This document shows positions 44,353 to 56,719 of a DNA stretch of 64,000 nt, one piece after another. The stretch's first letter is position 1. Each line of letters opens with the position of its first letter. The notes under the pieces are model-generated. The model was given only the letters and a program-made list of their open reading frames with translations. It did no database searches and had not been told where the DNA came from. Location of the stretch: contig JANCIK010000005.1 in the NCBI GenBank assembly GCA_028532985.1, positions 1,804,501 through 1,868,500 on the forward strand, in the 5' to 3' direction. Source of the stretch: Stropharia rugosoannulata. Its lineage: Eukaryota > Basidiomycota > Agaricomycetes > Agaricales > Strophariaceae. A program made the position numbers and the translations under genes.

Positions 44353-46800
44353 AATGTATCTGTCGACGTTGGATAAGGGGGGTGATATAATTAATTTGAT
44401 TGATATCTGGGTAGTTGTTTCGAGTGTGTTATGCAGACGTTTACGAGGGATGCGATTTTATATACGGCGGGGCGGGGGGTAGACGCAGTCTTGACGTCAT
44501 ATACGCGGTCTTGTCTTCGACTAGCCCAAGCCAGCTCCAATAACGCATGATTATATACGGAGATTCTTCAATACGAGCACCTCAGCTAAGTGAATATACT
44601 GCTAAAGCGATAAATATCTGAAAGCAAATGTATTCCACTACCCAGCAAACGGTACGTACATATGATCTCACATTTATGCAAGTACAGTCCTTTTCCGTAT
44701 CTACTACGGTGTATAATTGTTGGAACTGTTGTACAATTAGAGACCCAATGAGTTTTATGTGCATTGTGGTTACACATAAAGATTCATAAGTAGCAAGCGA
44801 ATCCCCATGCGCGTATGTACGTTAGGGGTTTGACAGGATTTGACTGACGACGGAACCGGAAGAATGACGTTGACCGGAAATCGATCGGCTATATCCGAGT
44901 ATCACACGGTCGATTAGCGCCCATCCCCGCCTTGACCGTCCGCAGTGGCCAATTGACCTCCGTCTATGACGAATAGCAACTGCATGGACGGTGCTGCGTC
45001 ATGGTGAGCTGCAGAGCATAAGGCAAGCAATTGCGTACATCTGCGGCTAAGAGCTGTCGAACAGCCTTTGGGAAAGCTTCTCTAATTGAGTCTAGATTCG
45101 AGATAATACTGGTTATTTTGGAAGCTGCAATATACTGTTTTCGGCGAAAACTGGCGATCTTCCTGAATTGAATGTGTAGATCTGCATCCGCGCGCACTTA
45201 CATAGTACAATCTCCATGGTTATATACAATACCCCGGAACCCAAGATCCGGGATTGAAGTAGAATAATTTTGTCCATCAGTGTCTATCTCTCCGCAAAGG
45301 ACAAACACGCTGCCTCCTCATGTTTTTACTGACGAATTTTATAATCAAATCGGTGCCTAACTCCGGCCCTAGCAACGAGTCAGGACGGCTCACAGCATCT
45401 CACAACTTGCTGGACTTGACGAGGCAGTCCGACAAGAGTTCCATTCTACATCGTTCCTCCCCTTCTTCTTTGTTCCAGATCGATAGAAAAGAGGCAAAGT
45501 TTCTCTGACTCCCATCAGAAGGAAGAAGCAACCATCTTTCGAATTCGTCAGCACCCGGCGTACTTGATTAACGCAATACACGGCCTCGTATGAGGTTATT
45601 AATAATTAACAGAACTAATTGATGAACTCGAATGTCTACAGATCATAAGATATGTCAGCTTCTTTACCATGTGTATTTTTTGCGAAGTTACAATTACCTG
45701 CATAACGGATGTAGCTGCTAGCGAAAGAGTCGAGTGGCGCACTCTAGTTTACTTTATGTACGTACAGCGGATTGGAAGTTGACCAAAAGCGGGGATCGGC
45801 AATGGGCGGTGGCAGAGCCTCCCCTAAACGGGTCCGTGCGCATCGATATATAAAGGAACGCGCGGCAGGATATGACTCTTTGGAGCCTGACTGCAGTCGG
45901 AAAGCAGACTTCTCTGCGTCTACTACCAGTCTAGGTGTGACGGCGGGCTTGCGCAATACGTGCTGAGCCAGGTCACTCTGACTTCCCCATAGCTGCGACG
46001 GTTGCCCCTAGGAGCCCGGCCGTTTTGCAGGCCTTATAGGCTGCAGCTGGGTGTCACACCTTGGAAACAAGGCGCGAAAAGCTACCCCTACATGCTAATC
46101 CGACGAGCTAGGTTTGACTCGTTCACGTACGTTCATATTATTTTTCGCTTCTTTCAATGCCTAATTGTCATAACAGACTGAACGCTAAATTGGCGGTGCA
46201 ATCCTTCCACTGACCCGTTTACTGTGAAAGAGTCCCGCACTAGACCGGTATGTGTACTCTCATATATATACATTTGACCATAACTAATTTTACAACAGGA
46301 TTTTATGTAGTCCTTGTTAAAAAATCAATTACCCCAGGACATCTTGTTGCAGGAGATGGAATTACTTAGTCAAAAAATGATAATTCTGTTCCTTGCGTGA
46401 CTTTTTAGACCCCTTGAGTTTAAGTTTCTTCTAAACTGTGGACTTGAGTACTGCACAGTAGAGAGTATACTGTGTTCTGCATTTTGTTTTGATGAAGAAC
46501 AAGTAGGCAGGATGATAAATTGATTAGAATTGACGGTTTTCCGCTTGTAAATACTACAGAAACATCCACTTGCTACACAGCATGGATAGGTCATCAAACC
46601 ACTGAATGCTGCCAAATCGTATCAGTCATGATTCAAATATTGTATACCGTAGATAGATAAGTAACTATGTCATAGAGATTGTATGCACAAACAGAACAAC
46701 AAAAGAATAAAATATTGCAAGTCCATGAGCAGACTCTTCAAGGGAGGAGCTGCCGTTATCATCATCTCATCACAAAGTACAAAGGCACGTCACCAGGATA
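44353..46800. other. 2.4-kb intergenic stretch without recognisable gene
   Basis: AT-rich and full of stops, with only scattered short frames. One - strand frame at about 44980-45190 (IQFRKIASFRRKQYIAASKI) looks faintly protein-like and is bordered by splice-like GTAAGTGC, but no partner exons were found. No tRNA, repeat array or TIR was seen. Confidence 0.4.
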
Positions 46801-47999
46801 TCAGCGGTATCCCGAGTAGCTGTCATAACCTGGCGGTTGTGTCGTGGGCGATGTCGACCCGCCTCCTGCAATAGACGCACGTACTGCGGCATACGGGTCG
46901 GCATACTGCATCGTGCGACTGACCATCGGTCCACCCATATCAGGCTCAGGTAGCGCTGGCGGGCTCGCCGGCGTGCGAGCGGGGGACGCTGCCGCATAGC
47001 CCGTATACCCTGTTGATGCCTGAGCGTATCCACCAGCTGCTGCGGCGCCGAAGCCCGTAGGCGCCGGGTCGGAGAATGCGCCATACGCATCCATGCTTGG
47101 CCGGCCAGCAAGTGGCTGTTGCAGCGCGGGCGTGTATGCGCTCGCTGTGACCGGAGGACCTGCATAGCGCTGCGGCTGCGGGTCGGCGAAGGGCGACTGC
47201 GGGTCGTTCAGACCGGAATCGTGGCGCATGGGGGGAATGTGGGTATATGACGCGTCCTCGTCGTCATCGCCCTCTTCTTCGTCGTGTGTGCTGACTTGCG
47301 GGCGTTGGAAAGGAGGATCCCTGGGTCCATGGTGTAGTTTTCCCGAGCGCCAATCCAGTACCAGCATTACCAGCGACGCAGCCCAGAAACCTGGGAAAGG
47401 TAAGTATTTGCGGAGTTAGGTAGAACTGATTAAAACGTACCAAAGGTGAACCAGAAGAAGATTGCACCAGCCTTTTTCGTGCTACACCAGCCTTTGAGAC
47501 CATTCTTGAAGTTGTCGCCGAGGGATTCGGCGTGGGGGTCGTTATCTGGATTTTTGCAGCCTGGTTGCGTCCAGGCTGAGATCGTAACAATGAAGCTGGT
47601 AATTGAACATGAGCGAGGGAAAACAGCAAACAGGGTTTCAACGTACGCAATGAGCAGACTGAACGTCACCCCAGTGCCTGTAAGGATAAACCCGACGCGG
47701 ACCTCCTTAAGCGCGCGGGCGAGACGGATGAATTTGTCGTACTTTTCGTACGCGACGGGCACAAAGAGCATGAATGCTGAGAGAAACATGCCCGAAACGG
47801 AGACAAACAAGGCGAAGCCAGTCAGGCCAGCTGGAAGCACGGTTACGACGCGTTATTCAGGCAGAGAACAGTGATACGCACAAGGCCCGACATGCCATTT
47901 CGCCTGGAAACCAGCCACACTAGCGAAACAGGCCATGGCGAGGAAGTTGAAGAAGATCTGGGATGAGTGGAGGATGATGGTTGGTTTTGAGACAATCAT
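46801..47999 (-). CDS. Four-helix membrane protein, MARVEL-like, with long Pro/Ala/Gly tail
   Basis: Start MIVSKPTIILHSSQIFFNFL at 47999 begins the first membrane helix (FFNLFLAMACFASVAGF region). After an intron there is a second (GLTGFALFVSVSGMFLSAFM), then a third (VGFILTGTGVTFSLLIA). A spliced exon carries the loop with CKNPDNDPHAESLGDNFKNG and the fourth helix (AIFFWFTFG joined to FWAASLVMLVLDW). This four-helix layout with a Cys-containing loop before the last helix fits fungal MARVEL-type proteins of the plasma membrane. The cytoplasmic tail is long, acidic at first (DEEEGDDDEDA) then rich in Ala, Pro, Gly and Tyr, ending SYSGYR. Introns are about 45-55 nt. About 340 residues. Function not established. 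Confidence 0.7.
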
Positions 48000-48655
48000 C
48001 TGTGGAGAGGCCAGTCAGCAAGCAGACCAGGGAAAACGGTTGGGAGAAGAAGGACCCAAAGCCATGGAATCCAGAAAGCGGGAATGAGGAGCAAGAAGGC
48101 GAGCTGCGCTTGGCTGCCCATGCAGAACGAAGCAAGAACACCATAACGCAATTACGTAATGGGAGGCGGGGAAGATGAAGTGGGCGACCAGGCCGCTTTG
48201 CTCGTCGTCCGTGGCAGATAGTCGCCCGCAGTCCGTCTGGACCTATGTTTCAACTCACATCGTCTTCCGGCGCAACCATCCCATGGCCGTTGCCAATACC
48301 GCCCGATAACCCATTCGATTTCGAGCTGGACGGAGCAATTCTGTGGGCAAGGTCTGATATTCGGTCGAGGAGAGGCATGGCAAAAGCTGCAGGCTCTCGG
48401 GGAGCAGAGCGCTTTATGTATGAGGTGGATATGGACACAGGTATACAGAAATCGGAAAAGCTGTGTTTGTCATGAACACCGACCACGTGCTGCCCTACGC
48501 CGCATCTGCTTGCTTATCCCTCAAGCCAAAAGGTGTAAGATAGATAACTAGTCCATGATATATCTGAATTGACCATTATCCGATAACAAAGCACATAATT
48601 ATTAGGCTAACCGACCAGCGACGGTAATTATTGTTCCATTTCTCTATGTTACTCC
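48000..48655. other. Intergenic stretch, no supported gene
   Basis: About 650 bp holding the upstream region of the four-helix membrane protein gene and the 3' end of the next - strand gene. A 78-codon frame on the - strand at 48250-48486 lacks splice support and similarity to anything I know, so it is not called. Confidence 0.35.
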
Positions 48656-50047
48656 TCATCGTCCTCCATAGCCGTCGTAACCACCCGCAGCAGGGGGCTG
48701 CGGTGATGGAACTCCGCCATATGCCGCGTGTGGTCCCGGCGACGCTCTGCCTCCCAAGGCCGCCTGCGGTCCTGGGGATGTCCTGCCGCCGTATGCAGCC
48801 TGGGGCCCGGGGCTTTGTCGTCCCATATTGTGGTCATAGCCAGGGTCACCTCCATAGGCTACGTGCGGTCCAGGGCTCATTCGTCCGGCATTATAGTCAT
48901 ATTGTGGCTCAGTAGCAGCATACGCAGCATGAGGACCAGGGCTCATCCGTCCTCCTAGTTGGGTCATAGGAATAGCTTCGGGACCCCATTCTTGTCCACC
49001 AGTATGGTGCTCGAGTGTTCCGGGAACAGGGCCATGGTAGGGATCATAGTAGCCACCCGGTGCACCAGGGTCATCCCTGTACGGTTGATTAGGGTTTAGG
49101 TGGGGCAATGGAGGTACAGCGTAAGGGTCCGGGCCACCAGGACCAAGGTCAGGCGTCGAGTAGTTAGTCGACGGCACGCGAGATAATGAGCCATCCGAGC
49201 CAGTGTCGAACCCTGAGCGACCTGTATTATTGACTGGAAGAGGGTGAGAGTCATTCACCTCGCCACCGTGTGTGTTAAGGTCAGGCCACTTGATTGCTTC
49301 GTCTTTGATGGACAATAAATCAGAAGGTTTGATGAGGAAGCGGAGTTACGGATACGTACTGTCGTCGAAATCAGAGAAACGTTTCCTAGTGAATTTCCAC
49401 ACAAAGAACGCAATAATACCGATGACAGCAACACCACCTGCGACGGCTACACCGATGATGGAGCCAGTACCGAAACCACCAGAGCTGTCATCGTCGCCAT
49501 CGCCGCTCTTGTCATCGGCACCGGCTGATGTAGGAGACGGGGTGCTTTGGGTGCTGCTAGACGTGCTCACGACACCATTTGCGCCCGTGACGGTAACGAC
49601 GACGACCGAGGCGGATCCTGTTACGACAGTAGGCCCTTGATTGGCGGGAGGTGTCGTAGGAGTGTTGTTCGGTGTGGTTGGTGTGGTTGGTGTGTTAGCT
49701 GGAGTAGTAGGCGTGGTCGGAGTGGACCCGGGCGTCTGTGTAGGTGTACTTTCGCCTGTTGGAGTATCGGTTTTAGAGTCAGGCGTATTGGGGGTAGGAG
49801 TGGTGGGAGTGGTGGGGGTGGTAGGAGTGTTTGGAGTATTGGGGGTATTGGGGGTGGTGGGAGTCGTAGGGCTTGTCGGGGTGTCTGGCGTCGAAGGGGT
49901 GTTGGGGGTTGTGGGCGGCGTCGCGGAGGCGCCGGTATTAGCTGGAGTGGATGGTTGAGTCTGGCGAGCAATTAGATCTGCATTTGAACTGAAAGCGAAA
50001 GAGACTATAAGGATGGTGGACAAAAGGAGGGATTGAAGGCCCTTCAT
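48656..50047 (-). CDS. Mucin-like single-pass surface protein (Mid2/Wsc-like layout)
   Basis: No named homologue recognised, but the layout matches fungal cell-wall stress sensors. MKGLQSLLLSTILIVSFAFS is a signal peptide. The ectodomain (about 49620-49960) is built of Thr-Pro-Thr/Asn-Pro repeats, expected to be heavily O-mannosylated and rod-like. After a Ser/Asp/Gly-rich stretch, a membrane helix follows (IIGVAVAGGVAVIGIIAFFV) with the stop-transfer WKFTRKR. Two short introns lead into the cytoplasmic tail, which has repeats of the type GRMSPGPHAAYGG (at least six, varying HA/HV/QA) and ends GGYDGYGGR. About 435 residues. The ectodomain repeats are a coding minisatellite and should vary in length between strains. 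Confidence 0.72.
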
Positions 50048-50399
50048 GGAGGAGTATACTAGCGTAGTGCAAGCAAAACTCGGCGAAAGCTCATTTCTAT
50101 GTCACTGTCACGTGCACTTCGCTTTGTCACACCATCGGCACATTACTTCCGACCTACTTTCCATATCATAACATTGTTCACCTCCTTTATTCAGATCTGC
50201 GGGCTGCGTACGTCTACATACAATGCTCTGCCTGAGCCCGATTTCCCTAATGTGTGTGCGTCACGGAGCCAAATACCAGGGCTGCTCTGTGCTGTGCCCC
50301 GATCCTGACATGCAGTGCTGTCCAAACGCATATATATAATATACCTTACAGCCACCTTTATTCAATTCTCCAAGATACTCTCTTCTAGCCAGCTTATCC
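50048..50399. promoter_or_regulatory. Divergent promoter with TATA-like box
   Basis: About 350 bp between the start codons of the mucin-like gene and the first zinc-finger gene. A long TATATATAATATA stretch at about 50329-50342 lies 60 bp before the + strand start codon and is a good TATA candidate for it. Confidence 0.45.
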
Positions 50400-52158
50400 A
50401 TGGATCGTAACTATCACCCCACACGTCCTCGGAGAAACTGGGTCGCGCCCCACAACAGCGATGATAGCGGTTACGCTACCATTAGGGCGAGACGTCCAAA
50501 CATTGCTAGTGGGCCTTTTCCTCTTATATAAAGTTATATTGGCTGACATCTACAAGTAACTTCGCCCTCGCCTGTACCTTCGTCAATTCCATCCCACTCA
50601 GGTATGTAACCGTTATGTTTCATTGTTTAATGTACACCCCGCCAATATTTTCTTTAGGGGATGACCGCGATTTTACTACGTCACCTTCTCCCTGCCCATC
50701 GTCCGAGCATGGAAACTGTAAGCAGGCGGCATCCTAGGCATCAAGTCTATGGTCTGACTCTGCTATAGCCATCGACGGCAACCGCGTCTATGCATACCTT
50801 CGCTGCCCCACAATGGATCCTTCAATCCAACAGGACATCTATACCGTCGCGGACACCGCTGGTAAGTGCTTTATGCACCACAGGCCATCTTCTTTTCTTA
50901 CTTCTCCCTTTATCAGCCTTCTCCAATTTTCTCCCAAGCGGTACTGCCGATCACCTACTATGGCCAAATGACCGTTTGTGGGCACAGCACATGAGTATGC
51001 ACTTTGCATACAAATATTATATACACTTATAGATTCGTTCAAAACTTTTACTAGACCCCTCGCGACACTTGCTTCCCGTAGACGCACGCCGTACTGGGCA
51101 GGGTACTTCTTCCATCATCGTCACAGAGACTTCCGATACGCATCCCAGTATTCATGTTCAGCGTGAGTCAATGATCATTATCAAAAGTAAATTAAATCTA
51201 ATTTGAAGCTCTAGTCTCTCAAGGACGTCCTGCATTCCGAACTGAACACTCTGAGCCATTGATCTACCCTGCTGATGATCTTGCTCCCCAATCACGTATG
51301 TATTAAATGAATGATTGGCGAGTTTTGCTTATGCGCGTCCTACTAGCTGTATCCAACGGGCTTCCAGTTTCACCGCGTTCTTATGCCCCACCCAGTCCCT
51401 ATCAAAATTGGCAGAATTATTCCAGTTTGCCTTCAGGTACATACATGACTGGACCATATCTGGAACAACCAACAAATAGCGGCATGCATCAAATTAATAC
51501 TGGACCTAATTATGATGGTACGAAAACAGCAACCCTTTGAAATCTTTATGTAGAAAATATTCTGACGGTGTCTTATCGACAGGTCGCGGAAATCCATTGT
51601 TAAGGTTCCTTTCTCAGGATCAAAACATCTTTGAACCCCGTCCAGTGGGGGGCCAAGTTGATTTTCATCTCGAATCGACCTTTTTGAAGTGTTTGAATGA
51701 CTACGTGGCCCACCGATACCCCGCTAGTCCCCAAAAGCCAGAGTTCTTCGTTGATTTGGGTGACATTCGTGCGGACATCAATACGGCTGTCCTTGATAAG
51801 TGCCCTGCTTTGGGACACGGAAGTGACCGATACAGAGCTCAAATCGACACCATATTTGCACGTTTCAAAAGGAAAGTTGGAACCAAGGCGATTCGTGAGG
51901 ATAGAGACAAGAAGAAACAAAACGACCAGACACATTGGTGCCCTTTCATTGATTGCGGTGGGGTATTCACGAGATCTAATGGCCTGAAAAGTGAGTCAAA
52001 TGCAATTTTTTCAATCTGTCAAGTCATGCTCAACAAAATCAGATCACCTCGCAGCTCATTTTGATCTGAAAGAAACTGTTTGTAAGACCTGTAACAAGGC
52101 GCTTCGTTTAGCCTCTTCCGCTCGGCACATGGCCACCTGCGGCAAAGGCAAAGGGTAG
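50400..52158 (+). CDS. C2H2/C2HC zinc-finger protein, array copy A
   Basis: First of five tandem paralogues, probably a sequence-specific transcription regulator; target unknown. Start MDRNYHPTRPRRNWVAPHNS with DDSGY soon after; the middle is spread over many short exons and is Pro/Ser-rich, so intron calls there are tentative. A conserved-looking domain precedes the fingers (FHLESTFLKCLNDYVAHRYP to IDTIFARFKRKVG). Finger 1 is C-x4-C-x12-H-x3-H (CPFIDCGGVFTRSNGLKNHL), finger 2 is C-x2-C-x11-H-x3-C (CKTCNKALRLASSARHMATC), ending GKGKG. An intron with donor GTGAGTCA splits the Asn codon before the first His of finger 1, as in all four sister genes. Confidence 0.72.
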
Positions 52159-52973
52159 TGGTTGGTGAAGTCCTACGTACATAATATTCTCATTTATTGT
52201 TATCTTTCGATATCTATTGGTACATGGTACCTGTGGCCTCCACGGGCAGCGCTTTGCAGTCTTATGCAACGCTCACCGCCTTAGGCATCAACACTGCCCC
52301 ATTCCCATGCTCTGCCTATCACGCTGCTCTGAAGGAGTGGACGGCAGCACATCAGCATCGCTTTTTTGCTTCTTCATCTTTGGAAAGCAACGGGAATGGA
52401 TTCCGGCCACCACACATTATGATATTCTATGTATCACGATCGAGGTCTTCAACTGTTCAACCCTTGGTTGTTTTTCTCACTTGCACGCGAGTACATGTTT
52501 CGGTGATTTTTATCTCCCGCTATCCCGTGTTCTCTTTCTCCCATCTAAAGCCCACTTGTGCCTCGTGTTTGCATTGCCATTGTGCCGTTAGCCAGCGTCG
52601 TGTTGATGTGTGGGTGAGCGCCTGCTTCTATTTCCCCAGTGGATAGCATTACATCAGATTACATCTCTTCGCGGGCGGCATGATGCTCCATTTGTGTTCC
52701 ATAGTGTACAGGATTAGTTCAGTGTATGTAAATATGGTGCGATAAGATTTGCAGTCACTTTGTCTCTAGCCCTTGCAAAGACATCAAGTGGACTTGACCC
52801 CAAACAGCAAGCTGATTTGTCCGAATTCGTCCAGGGCGGTCCTGCTAAGTGGCTGTATTAGATAATCATCACTTATTTTCCGTACAGGACGGCCTGGGAG
52901 ATAAATATAGTACAGGTACTACTACGCGCGTTTACCTGCAGTCAACTCTTGCTCCCGACATCATCCTTCCGCG
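52159..52973. other. Spacer between zinc-finger copies A and B
   Basis: About 815 bp. A 149-codon frame at 52197-52646 has no conserved features and looks like chance. No finger remnant was seen, so there is no sign of a further decayed copy here. Confidence 0.35.
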
Positions 52974-54729
52974 ATGGATTTCCGCAACACAAACTGGAAT
53001 TCGCGCTCCATCCTCTACCCCTCCTCTACTGCGCCCTACAGTACCGACGACGGTTCAGCCCATAACTGGTCCTTCGCCCAGAAGCGCCCAAAAAACTCCC
53101 GGAGAGCGGGTAAGCGCCGTACCCGCTCGTGCACTATAATACCTGACGGAATCGATAGCTACCACTTTGGCACCCCCGTCTATACTCACCCCCGCTCTCA
53201 ACGCACAAAATGGCGACCAACAAGCCTTTTCGACGCAATCTTTTCCTTCCGATGTCCTCACCAGTGCTGCTGGCATTCAATACTCCGGCGACGACGGCCT
53301 TTCCCAAGCTGGTCAGGATACGCCAACCGCAGTATACGATGCCCATGACGCTCCATACCCCAGAAGTAGACCGCCCATATTTCACATGAAAATGCGACGC
53401 TAAACATTATTCTTCTGCAGACGAGTATGCACAGCACATGGAACTATTCATGAACGATTTCATGAGTGAGTGATGGTTGATCATAGTCTCACCAAAGTTC
53501 TTAGCTGTGAATTGCAGATTTCCTAGCGGATGAAGCTTCTGTCCAACCCACCGACGATGGTTACTCTCAGGACATAGGTGAGCGGAACGTCCAAAGAGAT
53601 CTGGATCCTAATTAATCATGATATCGGCAGTTTTCCTTACTCCCCCACTGATTCCGGACGATTCGATTTCAGAGGACAGCAACATGCTGGATGGGTCTTT
53701 CGATGGCTTGCCCTGGTCTGACCCTCACTCCAACACAGTGATGCAAGACTATCCTATCGACCAGGATGTTCATCGCGACAATTTCCAGTTCGACCTATTA
53801 AACCTTCCGATGGACGTCAACGATTTCGCAGGCTATCCGACGAGCTTCTTTTCCCAAAACGGGTATGAAAACGAAGGATTGATGTTGTATGGAGGTATAA
53901 ACATGTGACCTGTCCGTAAAACCTTATAATAACGTCTTTGTAGGGATGAACTCCGAGTCCCTCAGGGCTAATCATTCCCACATGGCATCAGGACCGATGA
54001 GAAGGAAACAGCTTTGGCTTAACTCGGAAGATGAAGAACCTTTAAAAAAGGGTGAGACGAATTTTCGTTGACGTTGTGAATTCATGTGGCTTACGACACG
54101 TTTCAGTTGTAAAACACGAAAATTCAGAAAACAACAAGCCATCAACAAGCAACGTGATAGCCTCTCCGACTAGTGAGGCGGAAACGGGCAAGTCGCGGTC
54201 CACGCCAGGCCCCAGTCGTGAGATCTTTAGCAGCGAGTCGCCTCCGTCCAGCGGAGAAGACGAACTGCAGGACGACACCGCGGACGAGTCGCCTTCCCCG
54301 GCGATGGCCATCGATCGCTCATCCGGTCGGCCCATCATGTACAAGCACCGCCTTCTTACCCGAAACACTAGTCCCCGCCATGTCAGCCCGCGGAATACCA
54401 GCTCTCGCTATACACAAAGCAAAGATGTAGTCGGGACAGACGCAATTCGTAACGCGGGAAAAAACAGAAGGAAAACCGAAGCCAAGTTTCGCTGCACGTG
54501 GGGAAACTGCACGAGCGAATTCACCCGGCGGCACAATCTTAATAGTGAGCACAGTTTTCATATACTTTCCCTTTATCCGCTAATTTCTTAATAAGATCAC
54601 ATCAAAACGCACCTCGGGCAGGCAGGCACTCATTGCGAGAAATGTGGAAAAGAACTCGCGCAGAGTTCGCGTCGGCGTCACGAGAACAAGTGTACCGTTA
54701 AAATTAGTACCGCCGCCGAATCACCCTAA
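52974..54729 (+). CDS. C2H2/C2HC zinc-finger protein, array copy B
   Basis: Second paralogue. Start MDFRNTNWNSRSILYPSSTA, followed within 25 residues by STDDGS, similar in layout to the starts of copies A and C. Exons then give TTLAPPSILTPALNAQNGDQ, DEYAQHMELFMNDFM, NFLADEASVQPTDDGYSQDI, a long acidic part (PLIPDDSISEDSNMLDGSFD) that may act as an activation domain, and a Ser/Pro-rich segment with many phospho-type sites. The fingers follow after KNRRKTEAKFRC: CTWGNCTSEFTRRHNLNNHI with HIKTH (C-x4-C-x12-H-x3-H) and CEKCGKELAQSSRRRHENKC (C-x2-C-x11-H-x3-C). It ends STAAESP. The finger-1 intron is phase 1 at the same Asn codon as in the other copies. Confidence 0.76.
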
Positions 54730-55363
54730 GATTCCCATCAATAATGACATCTAAATCCCGGACCTGTTCGTATGTCTGCAATTCTTTTTTTATGCACAAA
54801 TATATACTAATCGACCCTGAAACTAGATGCCATGGCTTGCTGCTTTCTTCGCTTTGTGACCCGTCAACATATGTACGCGTGTTGACTGAATTATTATTGC
54901 GTGCAATATGACCTACATACCCTGCTACCACTACCGTCGCTATCTTCTCACCGTCGAACGGAAATGTAGTTGTAAAACACTCGGATTTCTATACTTCTTA
55001 CATCGTCTGTTGTACTACATATATACCATGTCCTTTATCGTCGGTCTATCTCTCTCAATGTTGTTTGAATTTAATATATGTATTTTTATACCGTGTCCAA
55101 CCCTCGAAAACGGTTTGAGTAAATCTAGGTATGATTCTCTTGTTTCAAGGATAATACTGAGGACTCACTGCGTCAAACGTAAGAATTTAATATCAGATCA
55201 GTACACCATCCAACTTGAAGTGAGCCACAGCCGCGAGTCAAACGAATTGCCCATTGGGGTTCCGTGCTGTGAAGATCATAGAGACCGGTCGTCTCATCAA
55301 ATTGAACTTGTTTGTCGCGATCCAGTATATTTAAAAACCATATCCAGCGTTTCCGAAGTCTCG

Positions 55364-56719
55364 ATGAGTCGCTTTAACCATACCCAACCATACTTTTCCG
55401 ACGACCATTGGTACGTTGCTGCGGTTCGGAAAAGTCAACATAGCACTTTAGAGCAGCGTAAGTTTATTCTCAGTTTACGGCGATCGCGATTTACTTAATG
55501 CCCTCCATTCTCTCAGAGCAGCCCCACAATATGCCTTCACAGCGTTCGAACAGCAGCAGCCACGCCCTTGAGTCAAGTCATGGTTCGCAGTCACTCCCAC
55601 TATTTAAGACAACTTACGAACCGATCTCAGGCTACCACGCCTTCCCTTCTACCGATGAGCAATTAGGCGCCGGTCGTGACGAAGTGGGCGTATTTGCTCC
55701 CTCACCGTCTCCTACCTTCAGTGGGGAAGGTATGTCGACCCAGCCACGACTTTATTCAGCTTGCTGTGGAAAGGGCTAAATATTTGTGCAAGACCTTTTT
55801 TGTTTCGACCAGTACTACAAGGCCGGCAGTGCACCCAGGGTTATGACTCCAAATGACGGGCACACTGACCAGCACCATGGCCTCAGAGCGCCTTCCTCTG
55901 CCATATATCATGGCTGTGAGCAATCAATCCATCTATTTGTCTTTTAGAAGGTTTATCGCCTCTCCTTATAAGTAGCCCATCATATCAGAGAGTCTACTCA
56001 TCAACGTGATGAACACAAGTCAAAAACACCTATTCTATCCAGCTCCTACCATCCTACATCAGCTAGAGAGCAGCCGCAACTATTTCCCACTCCCTCGAAA
56101 GAATCTACTAGTATGTACGGTGAGCAGGTAAATTAACTAATACCTAAGCTGTACGATAACTGTCATAATAGCCTCCAGTCAGAGCAGCTCTCATGTTCGT
56201 CAAGTGGAACCCCTTTCCAGACTCTCATTTCCGACGGACAGCCCCCGTGCTCGTTTCTGCATGGCCTTCTTGGAATTCCTAATGGAAAACATGAATTTGC
56301 TGAAATTTCTTGATTTCGACAGCATCGAACGGAAGTTTCGGCGGCAGGTAGGAGACCGCCTCAGTGATGCAGAATTTGAGCAGTTCAAACGTGATGTTAT
56401 CGATGCCGACGCCTTTAAGTCAAACATAGGCACCCAGGCTGGTCGAAGCGAACGGGATGGGCGGCAAACTCATTCCACAACGCAGAGGTGTCCTGTACCG
56501 AAGTGCGGTAGCCGTTTCACTCGCAAAAATGGGCTGAAGAGTTAGTATTTCTTTTCTGTGCTCCCCACGCCGCAATTGTAATTACTGACCCACGTAGATC
56601 ATATTGCCGCGCATTTCTCCCTCCTGCCCCACACGTGCGGGTACTGTAAGAATGATTTCACCATTCCTTCCTTCGCAAGGCACTGCAAAACATGCGCTTC
56701 ACGTCGCGGCGCTGTCTAG
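55364..56719 (+). CDS. C2H2/C2HC zinc-finger protein, array copy C
   Basis: Third paralogue. Start MSRFNHTQPYFSDDHWYVAA; an intron with acceptor CTCTCAG leads to QPHNMPSQRSNSSSHALESS. Middle exons at 55790-56200 are short and only tentatively joined. A helical block precedes the fingers (FCMAFLEFLMENMNLLKFLD to SDAEFEQFKRDVIDADAF), comparable in place to the pre-finger domain of copies A and E. Finger 1 is CPVPKCGSRFTRKNGLKNHI (C-x4-C-x12-H-x3-H) and finger 2 CGYCKNDFTIPSFARHCKTC (C-x2-C-x11-H-x3-C), ending ASRRGAV. The finger-1 intron has donor GTTAGTAT and splits the Asn codon. Confidence 0.72.

Noticed and set aside
44964..45197. Protein-like - strand frame (RKIASFRRKQYIAASK)
   Set aside because: Looks like a possible exon, but no start, partner exon or family match was found.
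48250..48486. 78-codon - strand frame
   Set aside because: No intron partners, no known motif, and it lies in a likely promoter/3' region.
49620..49960. Possible CRISPR-like or satellite array
   Set aside because: The short repeats are codons for Thr-Pro repeats of a mucin-like protein, with no spacer structure.
52197..52646. 149-codon + strand frame after zinc-finger copy A
   Set aside because: Composition is unlike a folded protein, with no homologous feature in the sister genes; probably chance in a 3' region.
54908..55498. 196-codon + strand frame before zinc-finger copy C
   Set aside because: Only its last part (from 55364, MSRFNHTQ) fits the family start; the upstream part overlaps AT-rich promoter DNA.
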